In this document: piece by piece, positions 51,005 to 62,503 of the stretch
Numbering within the stretch: position 1 is the first letter of the stretch
Layout: each line of letters opens with the position of its first letter
DNA from: Oasisia sp. SBJ-2009
Lineage: Eukaryota; Annelida; Polychaeta; Sabellida; Siboglinidae
Direction of reading: 5' to 3'
Assembly (NCBI GenBank): GCA_964017155.1
Contig: OZ024854.1
Span: 70,376,047-70,440,046, forward strand
DNA length: 64,000 bases
Position numbers and translations under genes: made by a program
Notes under the pieces: model-generated
The model's database searches: none
The model's input: only the letters and a program-made list of their open reading frames with translations
What the model was told of the DNA's origin: nothing

Positions 51005-53022
51005 GAAGCTGCGCCCCCGCAAGTGTAGGCATTTATGTACAAGTCGGGCCCACCTCAATTTTGGTATTATAACTGTATCTTTGCCAACATTTGATACTTG
51101 ATTTTGTTAATTCAATCAATTATAATCATCTTGCGCATATTTATGTTTTATAACCAGCGCGTCTCAGCAGATTTTAAGGTCGAAAAGACAGCGTGGTCGG
51201 CATCAACAAATTGTTTATCGCTCAATTCATATGCACAGCGCAGTAACATGCACCGCTGCGCTTGCGACTGGCACAAATCGCGCTGTCTTTTCGACCTCAA
51301 AAGTTTGCCAAGACGCGCTGTTTATAAAACATAAATACGCGCAAGATGATTAAAATTGAATGAATTAATTTAATCAAGTATCAAATGTTGGCAAAAATAC
51401 TGATATAATAGCAACATTGAGGTGTTTCCGACTTGTACATAAGTGCCAAATAGTGAAATACTGAAAACAAATTGAGAGTATACGTGCTTTTATGAGAGAT
51501 TGCGCGTGAAGGTACGCGCCCGCAAGTGTTGGCACTTATGTACAAGTCGGGCCCACCTAAATTTTGGTATTATAACTGTATTTTTGCCAACATTTGATAC
51601 TTGATTTTGTTAATTCAATCAATTATAATCATCTTGCGCATATTAATGTTTTATATACAGCGCGTCTTAGCAGACTTTTGAGGTCGAAAAGACAGCGTGT
51701 TCGGCATAAACAAACTGTTTATCGCTCATTTCATATGCACAGCGCAGTAACATGCACCTCTGCGCTTGCGACTGGCACAATTCGCGCTGTCTTTTCGACC
51801 TCAAAAGTTTGCCAAGACGCGCTGTTTTTAACACATAAATACGCGCAAGATGATTATAATTGAATGAATTAATTTAATCAAGTATCAAATGTTGGCAAAA
51901 ATACTGATATAATAGCAACATTGAGGTGGGTCCGACTTGTACATAAGTGCCAAATAGTGAAATACTGAAAACAAATTGAGAGTATACGTGCTTTTATGAG
52001 AGAGTGCGCGTGAAGCTGCGCGCCCGCAAGTGTAGGCATTTATGTACAAGTCGGGCCCACCTCACTTTTGGTATTATAACTGTATCTTTGCCAACATTTG
52101 ATACATGATTTTGTTAATTCAATCAATTATAATCATCTTGCGCATATTAATGTTTTATATACAGCGCGTCTTAGCAGACTTTTGAGGTCGAAAAGACAGC
52201 GTGGTCGGCATAAACAATCTGTTTATCGCTCATTTCATATGCACAGCGCAGTAACACGCACCGCTGCGCCTGCGACTGGCATAAATCGCGCTGTCTTTTC
52301 GACCTCAAAAGTTTGCCAAGACGCGCTGTTTATAAAACATAAATACGCGCAAGATGATTAAAATTGAATGAATTAATTTAATCAAGTATCAAATGTTGGC
52401 AAAAATACTGATATAATAGCAACATTGAGGTGGGTCCGACTTGTACATAAGTGCCAAATAGTGAAATACTGAAAACAAATTGAGAGTATACGTGTTTTTA
52501 TTTATGAGAGATTGCGCGTGAAGGTACGCGCCCGCAAGTGTTGGCACTTATGTACAAGTCGGGCCCACCTAAATTTTGGTATTATAACTGTATTTTTGCC
52601 AACATTTGATACTTGATTTTGTTCATTCAATCAATTATATTCATCTTGCGCATATTTATGTTTTATATACAGCGCGTTTTAGCAGACTTTTGAGGTGGAA
52701 AAGACAGCGCGATCGGCATAAACAAACTGTTTATCGCTCATTTCATATGCACAGCGCAGTAACATGCACCTCTGCGCTTGCGACTGGCACAATTCGCGCT
52801 GTCTTTTCGACCTCAAAAGTTGCCAAGACGCGCTGTTTATAAAACATAAATACGCGCAAGATGATTATAATTGAATGAATTAATTTAATCAAGTATCAAA
52901 TGTTGGCAAAAATACTGATATAATAGCAACATTGAGGTGGGTCCGACTTGTACATAAGTGCCAAATAGTGAAATACTGAAAACAAATTGAGAGCATACGT
53001 GCTTTTATGAGAGAGTGCGCGT
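51005..53022. repeat. Monomers 102-105: copy of 44441-46460, two 1-bp deletions
   Basis: Starts 51005 (C, 503 bp, GCGCCCCCGC with C at 51015), 51508 (D), 52012 (B, 508 bp) and 52520 (A, 503 bp). Monomer 102 has lost one base in the left arm (CAGCAGATTTTAAGG near 51170). Monomer 105 has lost one base in the right arm (CAAAAGTTGCC near 52820). These are the only odd lengths in the main array, so they may be real indels or consensus errors. Confidence 0.88.
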
Positions 53023-55042
53023 GAAGCTGCGCGCCCGCAAGTGTAGGCATTTATGTACAAGTCGGGCCCACCTCAATTTTGGTATTATAACTGTATCTTT
53101 GCCAACATTTGATACTTGATTTTGTTAATTCAATCAATTATAATCATCTTGCGCATATTTATGTTTTATAACCAGCGCGTCTCAGCAGACTTTTAAGGTC
53201 GAAAAGACAGCGTGGTCGGCATCAACAAATTGTTTATCGCTCAATTCATATGCACAGCGCAGTAACATGCACCGCTGCGCTTGCGACTGGCACAAATCGC
53301 GCTGTCTTTTCGACCTCAAACGTTTGCCAAGACGCGCTGTTTATAAAACATAAATACGCTCAAGATGATTAAAATTGAATGAATTAATTTAATCAAGTAT
53401 CAAATGTTGGCAAAAATACTGATATAATAGCAACATTGAGGTGGGTCCGACTTGTACATAAGTGCCAAATAGTGAAATACTGAAAACAAATTGAGAGTAT
53501 ACGTGCTTTTATGAGAGAGTGCGCGTGAAGCTGCGCGCCCGCAAGTGTAGGCATTAATGTACAAGTCGGGCCCACCTCACTTTTGGTATTATAACTGTAT
53601 CTTTGCCAACATTTGATACATGATTTTGTTAATTCAATCAATTATAATCATCTTGCGCATATTAATGTTTTATATACAGCGCGTCTTAGCAGACTTTTGA
53701 GGTCGAAAAGACAGCGTGGTCGGCATAAACAATCTGTTTATCGCTCATTTCATATGCACAGCGCAGTAACACGCACCGCTGCGCCTGCGACTGGCATAAA
53801 TCGCGCTGTCTTTTCGACCTCAAAAGTTTGCCAAGACGCGCTGTTTATAAAACATAAATACGCGCAAGATGATTAAAATTGAATGAATTAATTTAATCAA
53901 GTATCAAATGTTGGCAAAAATACTGATATAATAGCAACATTGAGGTGGGTCCGACTTGTACATAAGTGCCAAATAGTGAAATACTGAAAACAAATTGAGA
54001 GTATACGTGTTTTTATTTATGAGAGAGTGCGCGTGAAGGTACGCGTCCGCAAGTGTTGACACTTATGTACAAGTCGGGCCCACCTCAATTTTGGTATTAT
54101 AACTGTATCTTTGCCAACATTTGATACTTGATTTTGTTAATTCAATCAATTATAATCATCTTGCGCATATTTATGTTTTATAACCAGCGCGTCTCAGCAG
54201 ACTTTTAAGGTCGAAAAGACAGCGTGGTCGGCATCAACAAATTGTTTATCGCTCAATTCATATGCACAGCGCAGTAACATGCACCGCTGCGCTTGCGACT
54301 GGCACAAATCGCGCTGTCTTTTCGACCTCAAAAGTTTGCCAAGACGCGCTGTTTATAAAACATAAATACGCGGAAGATGATTAAAATTGAATGAATTAAT
54401 TTAATCAAGTATCAAATGTTGGCAAAAATACTGATATAATAGCAACATTGAGGTGTTTCCGACTTGTACATAAGTGCCAAATAGTGAAATACTGAAAACA
54501 AATTGAGAGAATACGTGCTTTTATGAGAAATTGCGCGTGAAGGTACGCGCCCGCAAGTGTTGGCACTTATGTACAAGTCGGGCCCACCTAAATTTTGGTA
54601 TTATAACTGTATTTTTGCCAACATTTGATACTTGATTTTGTTCATTCAATGAATTATATTCATCTTGCGCATATTTATGTTTTATATACAGCGCGTTTTA
54701 GCAGACTTTTGAGGTCGAAAAGACAGCGTGGTCGGCATCAACAAATTGTTTATCGCTCAATTCATATGCACAGCGCAGTAACATGCACCGCTGCGCTTGC
54801 GACTGGCACAAATCGCGCTGTCTTTTCGACCTCAAAAGTTTGCCAAGACGCGCTGTTTATAAAACATAAATACGCGCAAGATGATTAAAATTGAATGAAT
54901 TAATTTAATCAAGTATCAAATGTTGGCAAAAATACTGATATAATAGCAACATTGAGGTATTTCCGACTTGTACATAAGTGCCAAATAGTGAAATACTGAA
55001 AACAAATTGAGAGTATACGTGCTTTTATGAGAGATTGCGCGT
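53023..55042. repeat. Monomers 106-109: C-B-C'-A'/C hybrid
   Basis: Starts 53023 (C with CTCAAACG, C at 53321), 53527 (B, 508 bp, GCATTAATG), 54035 (C') and 54539 (hybrid). The first three match 20697-22212 and 26765-28280. Monomer 109 is A' up to about 54712 (CAATGAATTATATTC, GCGTTTTAGCAG) and type C afterwards (GTCGAAAAGAC, CGGCATCAAC, GCTCAATTCATATG). Confidence 0.88.
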
Positions 55043-58000
55043 GAAGGTACGCGCCCGCAAGTGTTGGCACTGATGTACAAGTCGGGCCCACCTAAATTTT
55101 GGTATTATAACTGTATTTTGGCCAACATTTGATACTTGATTTTGTTAATTCAATCAATTATAATCATCTTGCGCATATTAATGTTTTATATACAGCGCGT
55201 CTTAGCAGACTTTTGAGGTCGAAAAGACAGCGTGTTCGGCATAAACAAACTGTTTATCGCTCATTTCATATGCACAGCGCAGTAACATGCACCTCTGCGC
55301 TTGCGACTGGCACAAATCGCGCTGTCTTTTCGACCTCAAAAGTTTGCCAAGACGCGCTGTTTATAAAACATAAATACGCGCAAGATGATTAAAATTGAAT
55401 GAATTAATTTAATCAAGTATCAAATGTTGGCAAAAATACTGATATAATAGCAACATTGAGGTGGGTCCGACTTGTACATAAGTGCCAAATAGTGAAATAC
55501 TGAAAACAAATTGAGAGTATACGTGCTTTTATGAGAGAGTGCGCGTGAAGCTGCGCGCCCGCAAGTGTAGGCATTTATGTACAAGTCGGGCCCACCTCAC
55601 TTTTGGTATTATAACTGTATCTTTGCCAACATTTGATACATGATTTTGTTAATTCAATCAATTATAATCATCTTGCGCATATTAATGTTTTATATACAGC
55701 GCGTCTTAGCAGACTTTTGAGGTCGAAAAGACAGCGTGGTCGGCATAAACAATCTGTTTATCGCTCATTTCATATGCACAGCGCAGTAACACGCACCGCT
55801 GCGCCTGCGACTGGCATAAATCGCGCTGTCTTTTCGACCTCAAAAGTTTGCCAAGACGCGCTGTTTATAAAACATAAATACGCGCAAGATGATTAAAATT
55901 GAATGAATTAATTTAATCAAGAATCAAATGTTGGCAAAAATACTGATATAATAGCAACATTGAGGTGGGTCCGACTTGTACATAAGTGCCAAATAGTGAA
56001 ATACTGAAAACAAATTGAGAGTATACGTGCTTTTATTTATGAGAGAGTGCGCGTGAAGGTACGCGTCCGCAAGTGTTGGCACTTATGTACAAGTCGGGCC
56101 CACCTCAATTTTGGTATTATAACTGTATCTTTGCCAACATTTGATACTTGATTTTGTTAATTCAATCAATTATAATCATCTTGCGCATATTTATGTTTTA
56201 TAACCAGCGCGTCTCAGCAGACTTTTAAGGTCGAAAAGACAGCGTGGTCGGCATCAACAAATTGTTTATCGCTCAATTCATATGCACAGCGCAGTAACAT
56301 GCACCGCTGCGCTTGCGACTGGCACAAATCGCGCTGTCTTTTCGACCTCAAAAGTTTGCCAAGACGCGCTGTTTATAAAACATAAATACGCTCAAGATGA
56401 TTAAAATTGAATGAATTAATTTAATCAAGTATCAAATGTTGGCAAAAATACTGATATAATAGCAACATTGAGGTGGGTCCGACTTGTACATAAGTGCCAA
56501 ATAGTGAAATACTGAAAACAAATTGAGAGTATACGTGCTTTTATGAGAGAGTGCGCGTGAAGCTGCGCGCCCGCAAGTGTAGGCATTTATGTACAAGTCG
56601 GGCCCACCTCACTTTTGGTATTATAACTGTATCTTTGCCAACATTTGATACATGATTTTGTTAATTCAATCAATTATAATCATCTTGCGCATATTAATGT
56701 TTTATATACAGCGCGTCTTAGCAGACTTTTGAGGTCGAAAAGACAGCGTGGTCGGCATAAACAATCTGCTTATCGCTCATTTCATATGCACAGCGCAGTA
56801 ACACGCACCGCTGCGCCTGCGACTGGCATAAATCGCGCTGTCTTTTCGACCTCAAAAGTTTGCCAAGACGCGCTGTTTATAAAACATAAATACGCGCAAG
56901 ATGATTAAAATTGAATGAATTAATTTAATCAAGTATCAAATGTTGGCAAAAATACTGATATAATAGCAACATTGAGGTGGGTCCGACTTGTACATAAGTG
57001 CCAAATAGTGAAATACTGAAAACAAATTGAGAGTATACGTGTTTTTATTTATGAGAGAGTGCGCGTGAAGGTACGCGTCCGCAAGTGTTGGCACTTATGT
57101 ACAAGTCGGGCCCACCTCAATTTTGGTATTATAACTGTATCTTTGCCAACATTTGATACTTGATTTTGTTAATTCAATCAATTATAATCATCTTGCGCAT
57201 ATTTATGTTTTATAACCAGCGCGTCTCAGCAGACTTTTAAGGTCGAAAAGACAGCGTGGTCGGCATCAACAAATTGTTTATCGCTCAATTCATATGCACA
57301 GCGCAGTAACATGCACCGCTGCGCTTGCGACTGGCACAAATCGCGCTGTCTTTTCGACCTCAAAAGTTTGCCAAGACGCGCTGTTTATAAAACATAAATA
57401 CGCGCAAGATGATTAAAATTGAATGAATTAATTTAATCAAGTATCAAATGTTGGCAAAAATACTGATATAATAGCAACATTGAGGTGTTTCCGACTTGTA
57501 CATAAGTGCCAAATAGTGAAATACTGAAAACAAATTGAGAGTATACGTGCTTTTATGAGAGATTGCGCGTGAAGGTACGCGCCCGCAAGTGTTGGCACTT
57601 ATGTACAAGTCGGGCCCACCTAAATTTTGGTATTATAACTGTATTTTTGCCAACATTTGATACTTGATTTTGTTCATTCAATAAATTATATTCATCTTGC
57701 GCATATTTATGTTTTATATACAGCGCGTTTTAGCAGACTTTTGAGGTGGAAAAGACAGCGCGATCGGCATAAACAAACTGTTTATCGCTCATTTCATATG
57801 CACAGCGCAGTAACATGCACCTCTGCGCTTGCGACTGGCACAAATCGCGCTGTCTTTTCGACCTCAAAAGTTTGCCAAGACGCGCTGTTTATAAAACATA
57901 AATACGCGCAAGATGATTAAAATTGAATGAATTAATTTAATCAAGTATCAAATGTTGGCAAAAATACTGATATAATAGCAACATTGAGGTGTTTCCGACT

Positions 58001-59590
58001 TGTACATAAGTGCCAAATAGTGAAATACTGAAAACAAATTGAGAGTATACGTGCTTTTATGAGAGATTGCGCGTGAAGGTACGCGCCCGCAAGTGTTGGC
58101 ACTTATGTACAAGTCGGGCCCACCTAAATTTTGGTATTATAACTGTATTTTGGCCAACATTTGATACTTGATTTTGTTAATTCAATCAATTATAATCATC
58201 TTGCGCATATTAATGTTTTATATACAGCGCGTCTTAGCAGACTTTTGAGGTCGAAAAGACAGCGTGTTCGGCATAAACAAACTGTTTATCGCTCATTTCA
58301 TATGCACAGCGCAGTAACATGCACCTCTGCGCTTGCGACTGGCACAATTCGCGCTGTCTTTTCGACCTCAAAAGTTTGCCAAGACGCGCTGTTTTTAACA
58401 CATAAATACGCGCAAGATGATTATAATTGAATGAATTAATTTAATCAAGTATCAAATGTTGGCAAAAATACTGATATAATAGCAACATTGAGGTGGGTCC
58501 GACTTGTACATAAGTGCCAAATAGTGAAATACTGAAAACAAATTGAGAGTATACGTGCTTTTATGAGAGAGTGCGCGTGAAGCTGCGCGCCCGCAAGTGT
58601 AGGCATTTATGTACAAGTCGGGCCCACCTCACTTTTGGTATTATAACTGTATCTTTGCCAACATTTGATACATGATTTTGTTAATTCAATCAATTATAAT
58701 CATCTTGCGCATATTAATGTTTTATATACAGCGCGTCTTAGCAGACTTTTGAGGTCGAAAAGACAGCGTGGTCGGCATAAACAATCTGTTTATCGCTCAT
58801 TTCATATGCACAGCGCAGTAACACGCACCGCTGCGCCTGCGACTGGCATAAATCGCGCTGTCTTTTCGACCTCAAAAGTTTGCCAAGACGCGCTGTTTAT
58901 AAAACATAAATACGCGCAAGATGATTAAAATTGAATGAATTAATTTAATCAAGAATCAAATGTTGGCAAAAATACTGATATAATAGCAACATTGAGGTGG
59001 GTCCGACTTGTACATAAGTGCCAAATAGTGAAATACTGAAAACAAATTGAGAGTATACGTGCTTTTATTTATGAGAGAGTGCGCGTGAAGGTACGCGTCC
59101 GCAAGTGTTGGCACTTATGTACAAGTCGGGCCCACCTCAATTTTGGTATTATAACTGTATCTTTACCAACATTTGATACTTGATTTTGTTAATTCAATCA
59201 ATTATAATCATCTTGCGCATATTTATGTTTTATAACCAGCGCGTCTCAGCAGACTTTTAAGGTCGAAAAGACAGCGTGGTCGGCATCAACAAATTGTTTA
59301 TCGCTCAATTCATATGCACAGCGCAGTAACATGCACCGCTGCGCTTGCGACTGGCACAAATCGCGCTGTCTTTTCGACCTCAAAAGTTTGCCAAGACGCG
59401 CTGTTTATAAAACATAAATACGCTCAAGATGATTAAAATTGAATGAATTAATTTAATCAAGTATCAAATGTTGGCAAAAATACTGATATAATAGCAACAT
59501 TGAGGTGTTTCCGACTTGTACATAAGTGCCAAATAGTGAAATACTGAAAACAAATTGAGAGTATACGTGCTTTTATGAGAGATTGCGCGT
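55043..59590. repeat. Monomers 110-118: D'-B-C-B-C-A-D-B-C, mixed edge region
   Basis: Starts 55043 (D left half with C-like right half), 55547 (B, 508), 56055 (C), 56559 (B, 508), 57067 (C), 57571 (A with a C-like right half), 58075 (D), 58579 (B, 508) and 59087 (C). GTATTTTGGCC is shared by monomers 110 and 116, and AAGAATCAAATG by 111 and 117. E, F and G types are absent here, so the seven-type cycle has already stopped. Monomer 118 has CTTTACCAAC near 59160. Confidence 0.87.
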
Positions 59591-60307
59591 GAAGGTACGC
59601 GCCCGCAAGTGTAGGCATTCATGTACAAGTCGGGCCCACCTCACTTTTGGTATTATAACTGTATCTTTGCCAACATTTGATACATGATTTTGTTAATTCA
59701 ATCAATTATAATCATCTTGCGCATATTAATGTTTTATATACAGCGCGTCTTAGCAGACTTTTGAGGTCGAAAAGACAGCGTGGTCGGCATAAACAAACTG
59801 TTTATTGCTCATTCCATATGCACAGCGCAGTAACATGCACCGCTGCGCTTGCGACTGTCACTAATCGCGCTGTCTTTTCGACCTCAACAGTTTGCCAAGA
59901 CGCGCTGTTTATAAAACATAAATACGCGCAAGATGATTGTAATTGAATGAATTAATTTAATCAAGTATCAAATGTTGGCCAAAAATAGTGATATAATAGC
60001 AACATTGAGGTGGGTCCGACTTGTACATAAGTGCCAAATAGTGAAATAGTGACCGCTGCGCTTGCGACTGGCACAAATCGCGCTGTCTTTTCGACCTCAA
60101 AAGTTTGCCAAGACGCGCTGTTTATAAAACATAAATACGCGCAAGATGATTATAATTGAATGAATTAATTTAATCAATTATCAAATGTTGGCAAAAATAC
60201 TGATATAATAGCAACATTGAGGTGGGTCCGACTTGTACATAAGTGCCAAATAGTGAAATACTGAACACAAATTGAGAGTATACGTGCTTTTATGAGAGAG
60301 TGCGCGT
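59591..60307. repeat. 1.5-copy unit with a second right arm
   Basis: A full left arm, loop and right arm (right arm 59868-60035, 1 bp longer through GGCCAAAAATAG) run to about 60052. There GTGAAATAGTGA joins directly to CCGCTGCGC from the middle of the loop. A second right arm, 60081-60247, follows with its own linker. The extra arm carries AATCAATTATC in place of AATCAAGTATC. The order is thus left arm, loop, right arm, partial loop, right arm. Confidence 0.88.
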
Positions 60308-61786
60308 GAAAGTACGCGCCCGCAAGAGTAGGCATTCATGTACAAGTCGGGCCCACCTCAATTTTGGTATTATAACTGTATCTTTGCCAATATCTGATAC
60401 TTGATTTTGTTAATTCAATCAATTATAATCATCTTGAGCATATTAATATTTTATATACAGCGCGTCTTAGCAGACTTTTGAGGTCGAAAAGACAGCGTGG
60501 TCGGCATAAACAAACTGTTTATTGCTCATTCCATATGCACCGCTGCGCTTGCGACTGTCACAAATCGCGCTGTCTTTTCGACCTCAACAGTTTGCCAAGA
60601 CGCGCTGTTTATAAAACATAAATACGCGCAAGATGATTGTAATTGAATGAATTAATTAAATCAAGTATCAAATGTTGGCAAAAATACTGATATAATAGCA
60701 ACTTTGAGGTGGGTCCGACTTGTTCATAAGTGCCAAATAGTGAAATTCTGAACAAAAATTGAGAGTATACGTGCTTTTATGAGAGAGTGCGCGTGAAGGT
60801 ACGCGCCCGCAAGAGTAGGCATTGATGTAAAAGTCGGGCCCACCTCAATTTTGGTATTATAACTGTATCTTTGCCAATATTTGATACTTGATTTTGTTAA
60901 TTCAATCAATTATAATTATCTTGCGCATATTAATGTTTTATATACAGCGCGTCTTAGCAGACTTTTGAGGTCGAAAAGACAGCGTGGTCGGCATAAACAA
61001 ACTGTTTATTGCTCATTCCATATGCACAGCGCAGAAACATGCACCGCTGCGCTTGCGACTGTCACTAATCGCGCTGTCTTTTCGACCTCAACAGTTTGCC
61101 AAGACGCGCTGTTTATAAAACATAAATACGCGCAAGATGATTGTAATTGAATGAATTAATTTAATCAAGTATCAAATGTTGGCCAAAAATAGTGATATAA
61201 TAGCAACATTGAGGTGGGTCCGACTTGTACATAAGTGCCAAATAGTGAAATACTGAACACAAATTGAGAGTATACGTGCTTTTATGAGAGAGTGCGCGTG
61301 AAAGTACGCGCCCGCAAGAGTAGGCATTCATGTACAAGTCGGGCCCACCTCAATTTTGGTATTATAACTGTATCTTTGCCAACATCTGATACTTGATTTT
61401 GTTAATTCAATCAATTATAATCAACTTGCGCATATTAATATTTTATATACAGCGCGTCTTAGCAGACTTTTGAGGTCGAAAAGACAGCGTGGTCGGCATA
61501 AACAAACTGTTTATTGCTCATTCCATATGCACCGCTGCGCTTGCGACTGTCACAAATCGCGCTGTCTTTTCGACCTCAACAGTTTGCCAAGACGCGCTGT
61601 TTATAAAACATAAATACGCGCAAGATGATTGTAATTGAATGAATTAATTTAATCAAGTATCAAATGTTGGCAAAAATACTGATATAATAGCAACTTTGAG
61701 GTGGGTCCGACTTGTACATAAGTGACAAATAGTGAAATTCTGAACAAAAATTGAGAGTATACGTGCTTTTATGAGAGAGTGCGCGT
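59591..61786. repeat. Divergent higher-order unit H1 (717+487+505+487 bp)
   Basis: Units start at 59591 (717 bp), 60308 (487), 60795 (505) and 61300 (487). They share TTATTGCTCATTCC, CGACTGTCAC, CCTCAACAG and GATGATTGTAATT, which are not found in the main array. The 487-bp units lack 17 bp of the loop. The start of 59591 is a transition: it keeps the B-type ATACATGATTTTG and CACTTTTGG in the left arm and shows divergent-zone bases from the loop onward (about 59800). Confidence 0.88.
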
Positions 61787-62503
61787 GAAAGTACGCGCCC
61801 GCAAGAGTAGGCATTCATGTACAAGTCGGGCCCACCTCAATGTTGGTATTATAACTGTATCTTTGCCAATATTTGATACTTGATTTTGTTAACTCAATAA
61901 ATTATAATTATCTTGCGCATATTAATGTTTTATATACAGCGCGTCTTAGCAGACTTTTGAGGTCGAAAAGACAGCGTGGTCGGCATAAACAAACTGTTTA
62001 TTGCTCATTCCATATGCACAGCGCAGTAACATGCACCGCTGCGCTTGCGACTGTCACAAATCGCGCTGTCTTTTCGACCTCAACAGTTTGCCAAGACGCG
62101 CTGTTTATAAAACATAAATACGCGCAAGATGATTGTAATTGAATGAATTAATGTAATCAAGTATCAAATGTTGGCCAAAAATAGTGATATAATAGCAACA
62201 TTGAGGTGGGTCCGACTTGTACATAAGTGCCAAATAGTGAAATAGTGACCGCTTCGCTTGCGACTGGCACAAATCGCGCTGTCTTTTCGACCTCAAAAGT
62301 TTGCCAAGACGCGCTGTTAATAAAACATAAATACGCGCAAGATGATTATAATTGAATGAATTAATTTAATCAATTATCAAATGTTGGCAAAAATACTAAT
62401 ATAATAGCAACATTGAGGTGGGTCCGACTTGTACATAAGTGCCAAATAGTGAAATACTGAACACAAATTGAGAGCATACGTGCTTTTATGAGAGAGTGCG
62501 CGT
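61787..62503. repeat. Second 1.5-copy unit with an extra right arm
   Basis: Same architecture as 59591-60307. The first right arm spans 62064-62231, the joint GTGAAATAGTGA/CCGCT is at about 62248, and the second right arm is 62277-62443. The joint lies at the same offset (461 bp) from the unit start as in the first copy, so one rearrangement was later duplicated. Private changes include CCGCTTCGCTTG and GCTGTTAATAAAAC. Confidence 0.88.

Larger units (their letters stand above)
1..59590. repeat. Main satellite array, 118 tandem foldback monomers
   Basis: Head-to-tail tandem repeat with no interruption. Monomer starts (GAAGGTACGCG or GAAGCTGCGCG) are spaced 504 bp apart 86 times, 508 bp 30 times and 503 bp twice, which sums exactly to 59590 bp. 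The 508-bp class has CTTTTATTTATGAG instead of CTTTTATGAG. Monomers of different types differ by about two dozen substitutions (monomers 1 and 2, hand count, about 5%), whereas same-type copies many kb apart are often nearly identical. That is the pattern of a higher-order satellite homogenised by unequal exchange. There is no unique DNA, gene or transposon between monomers. The array runs off the left edge of the window, so its true length is unknown. The family and host are not recognised; a eukaryotic heterochromatic location is inferred from size and organisation only. Confidence 0.97.
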
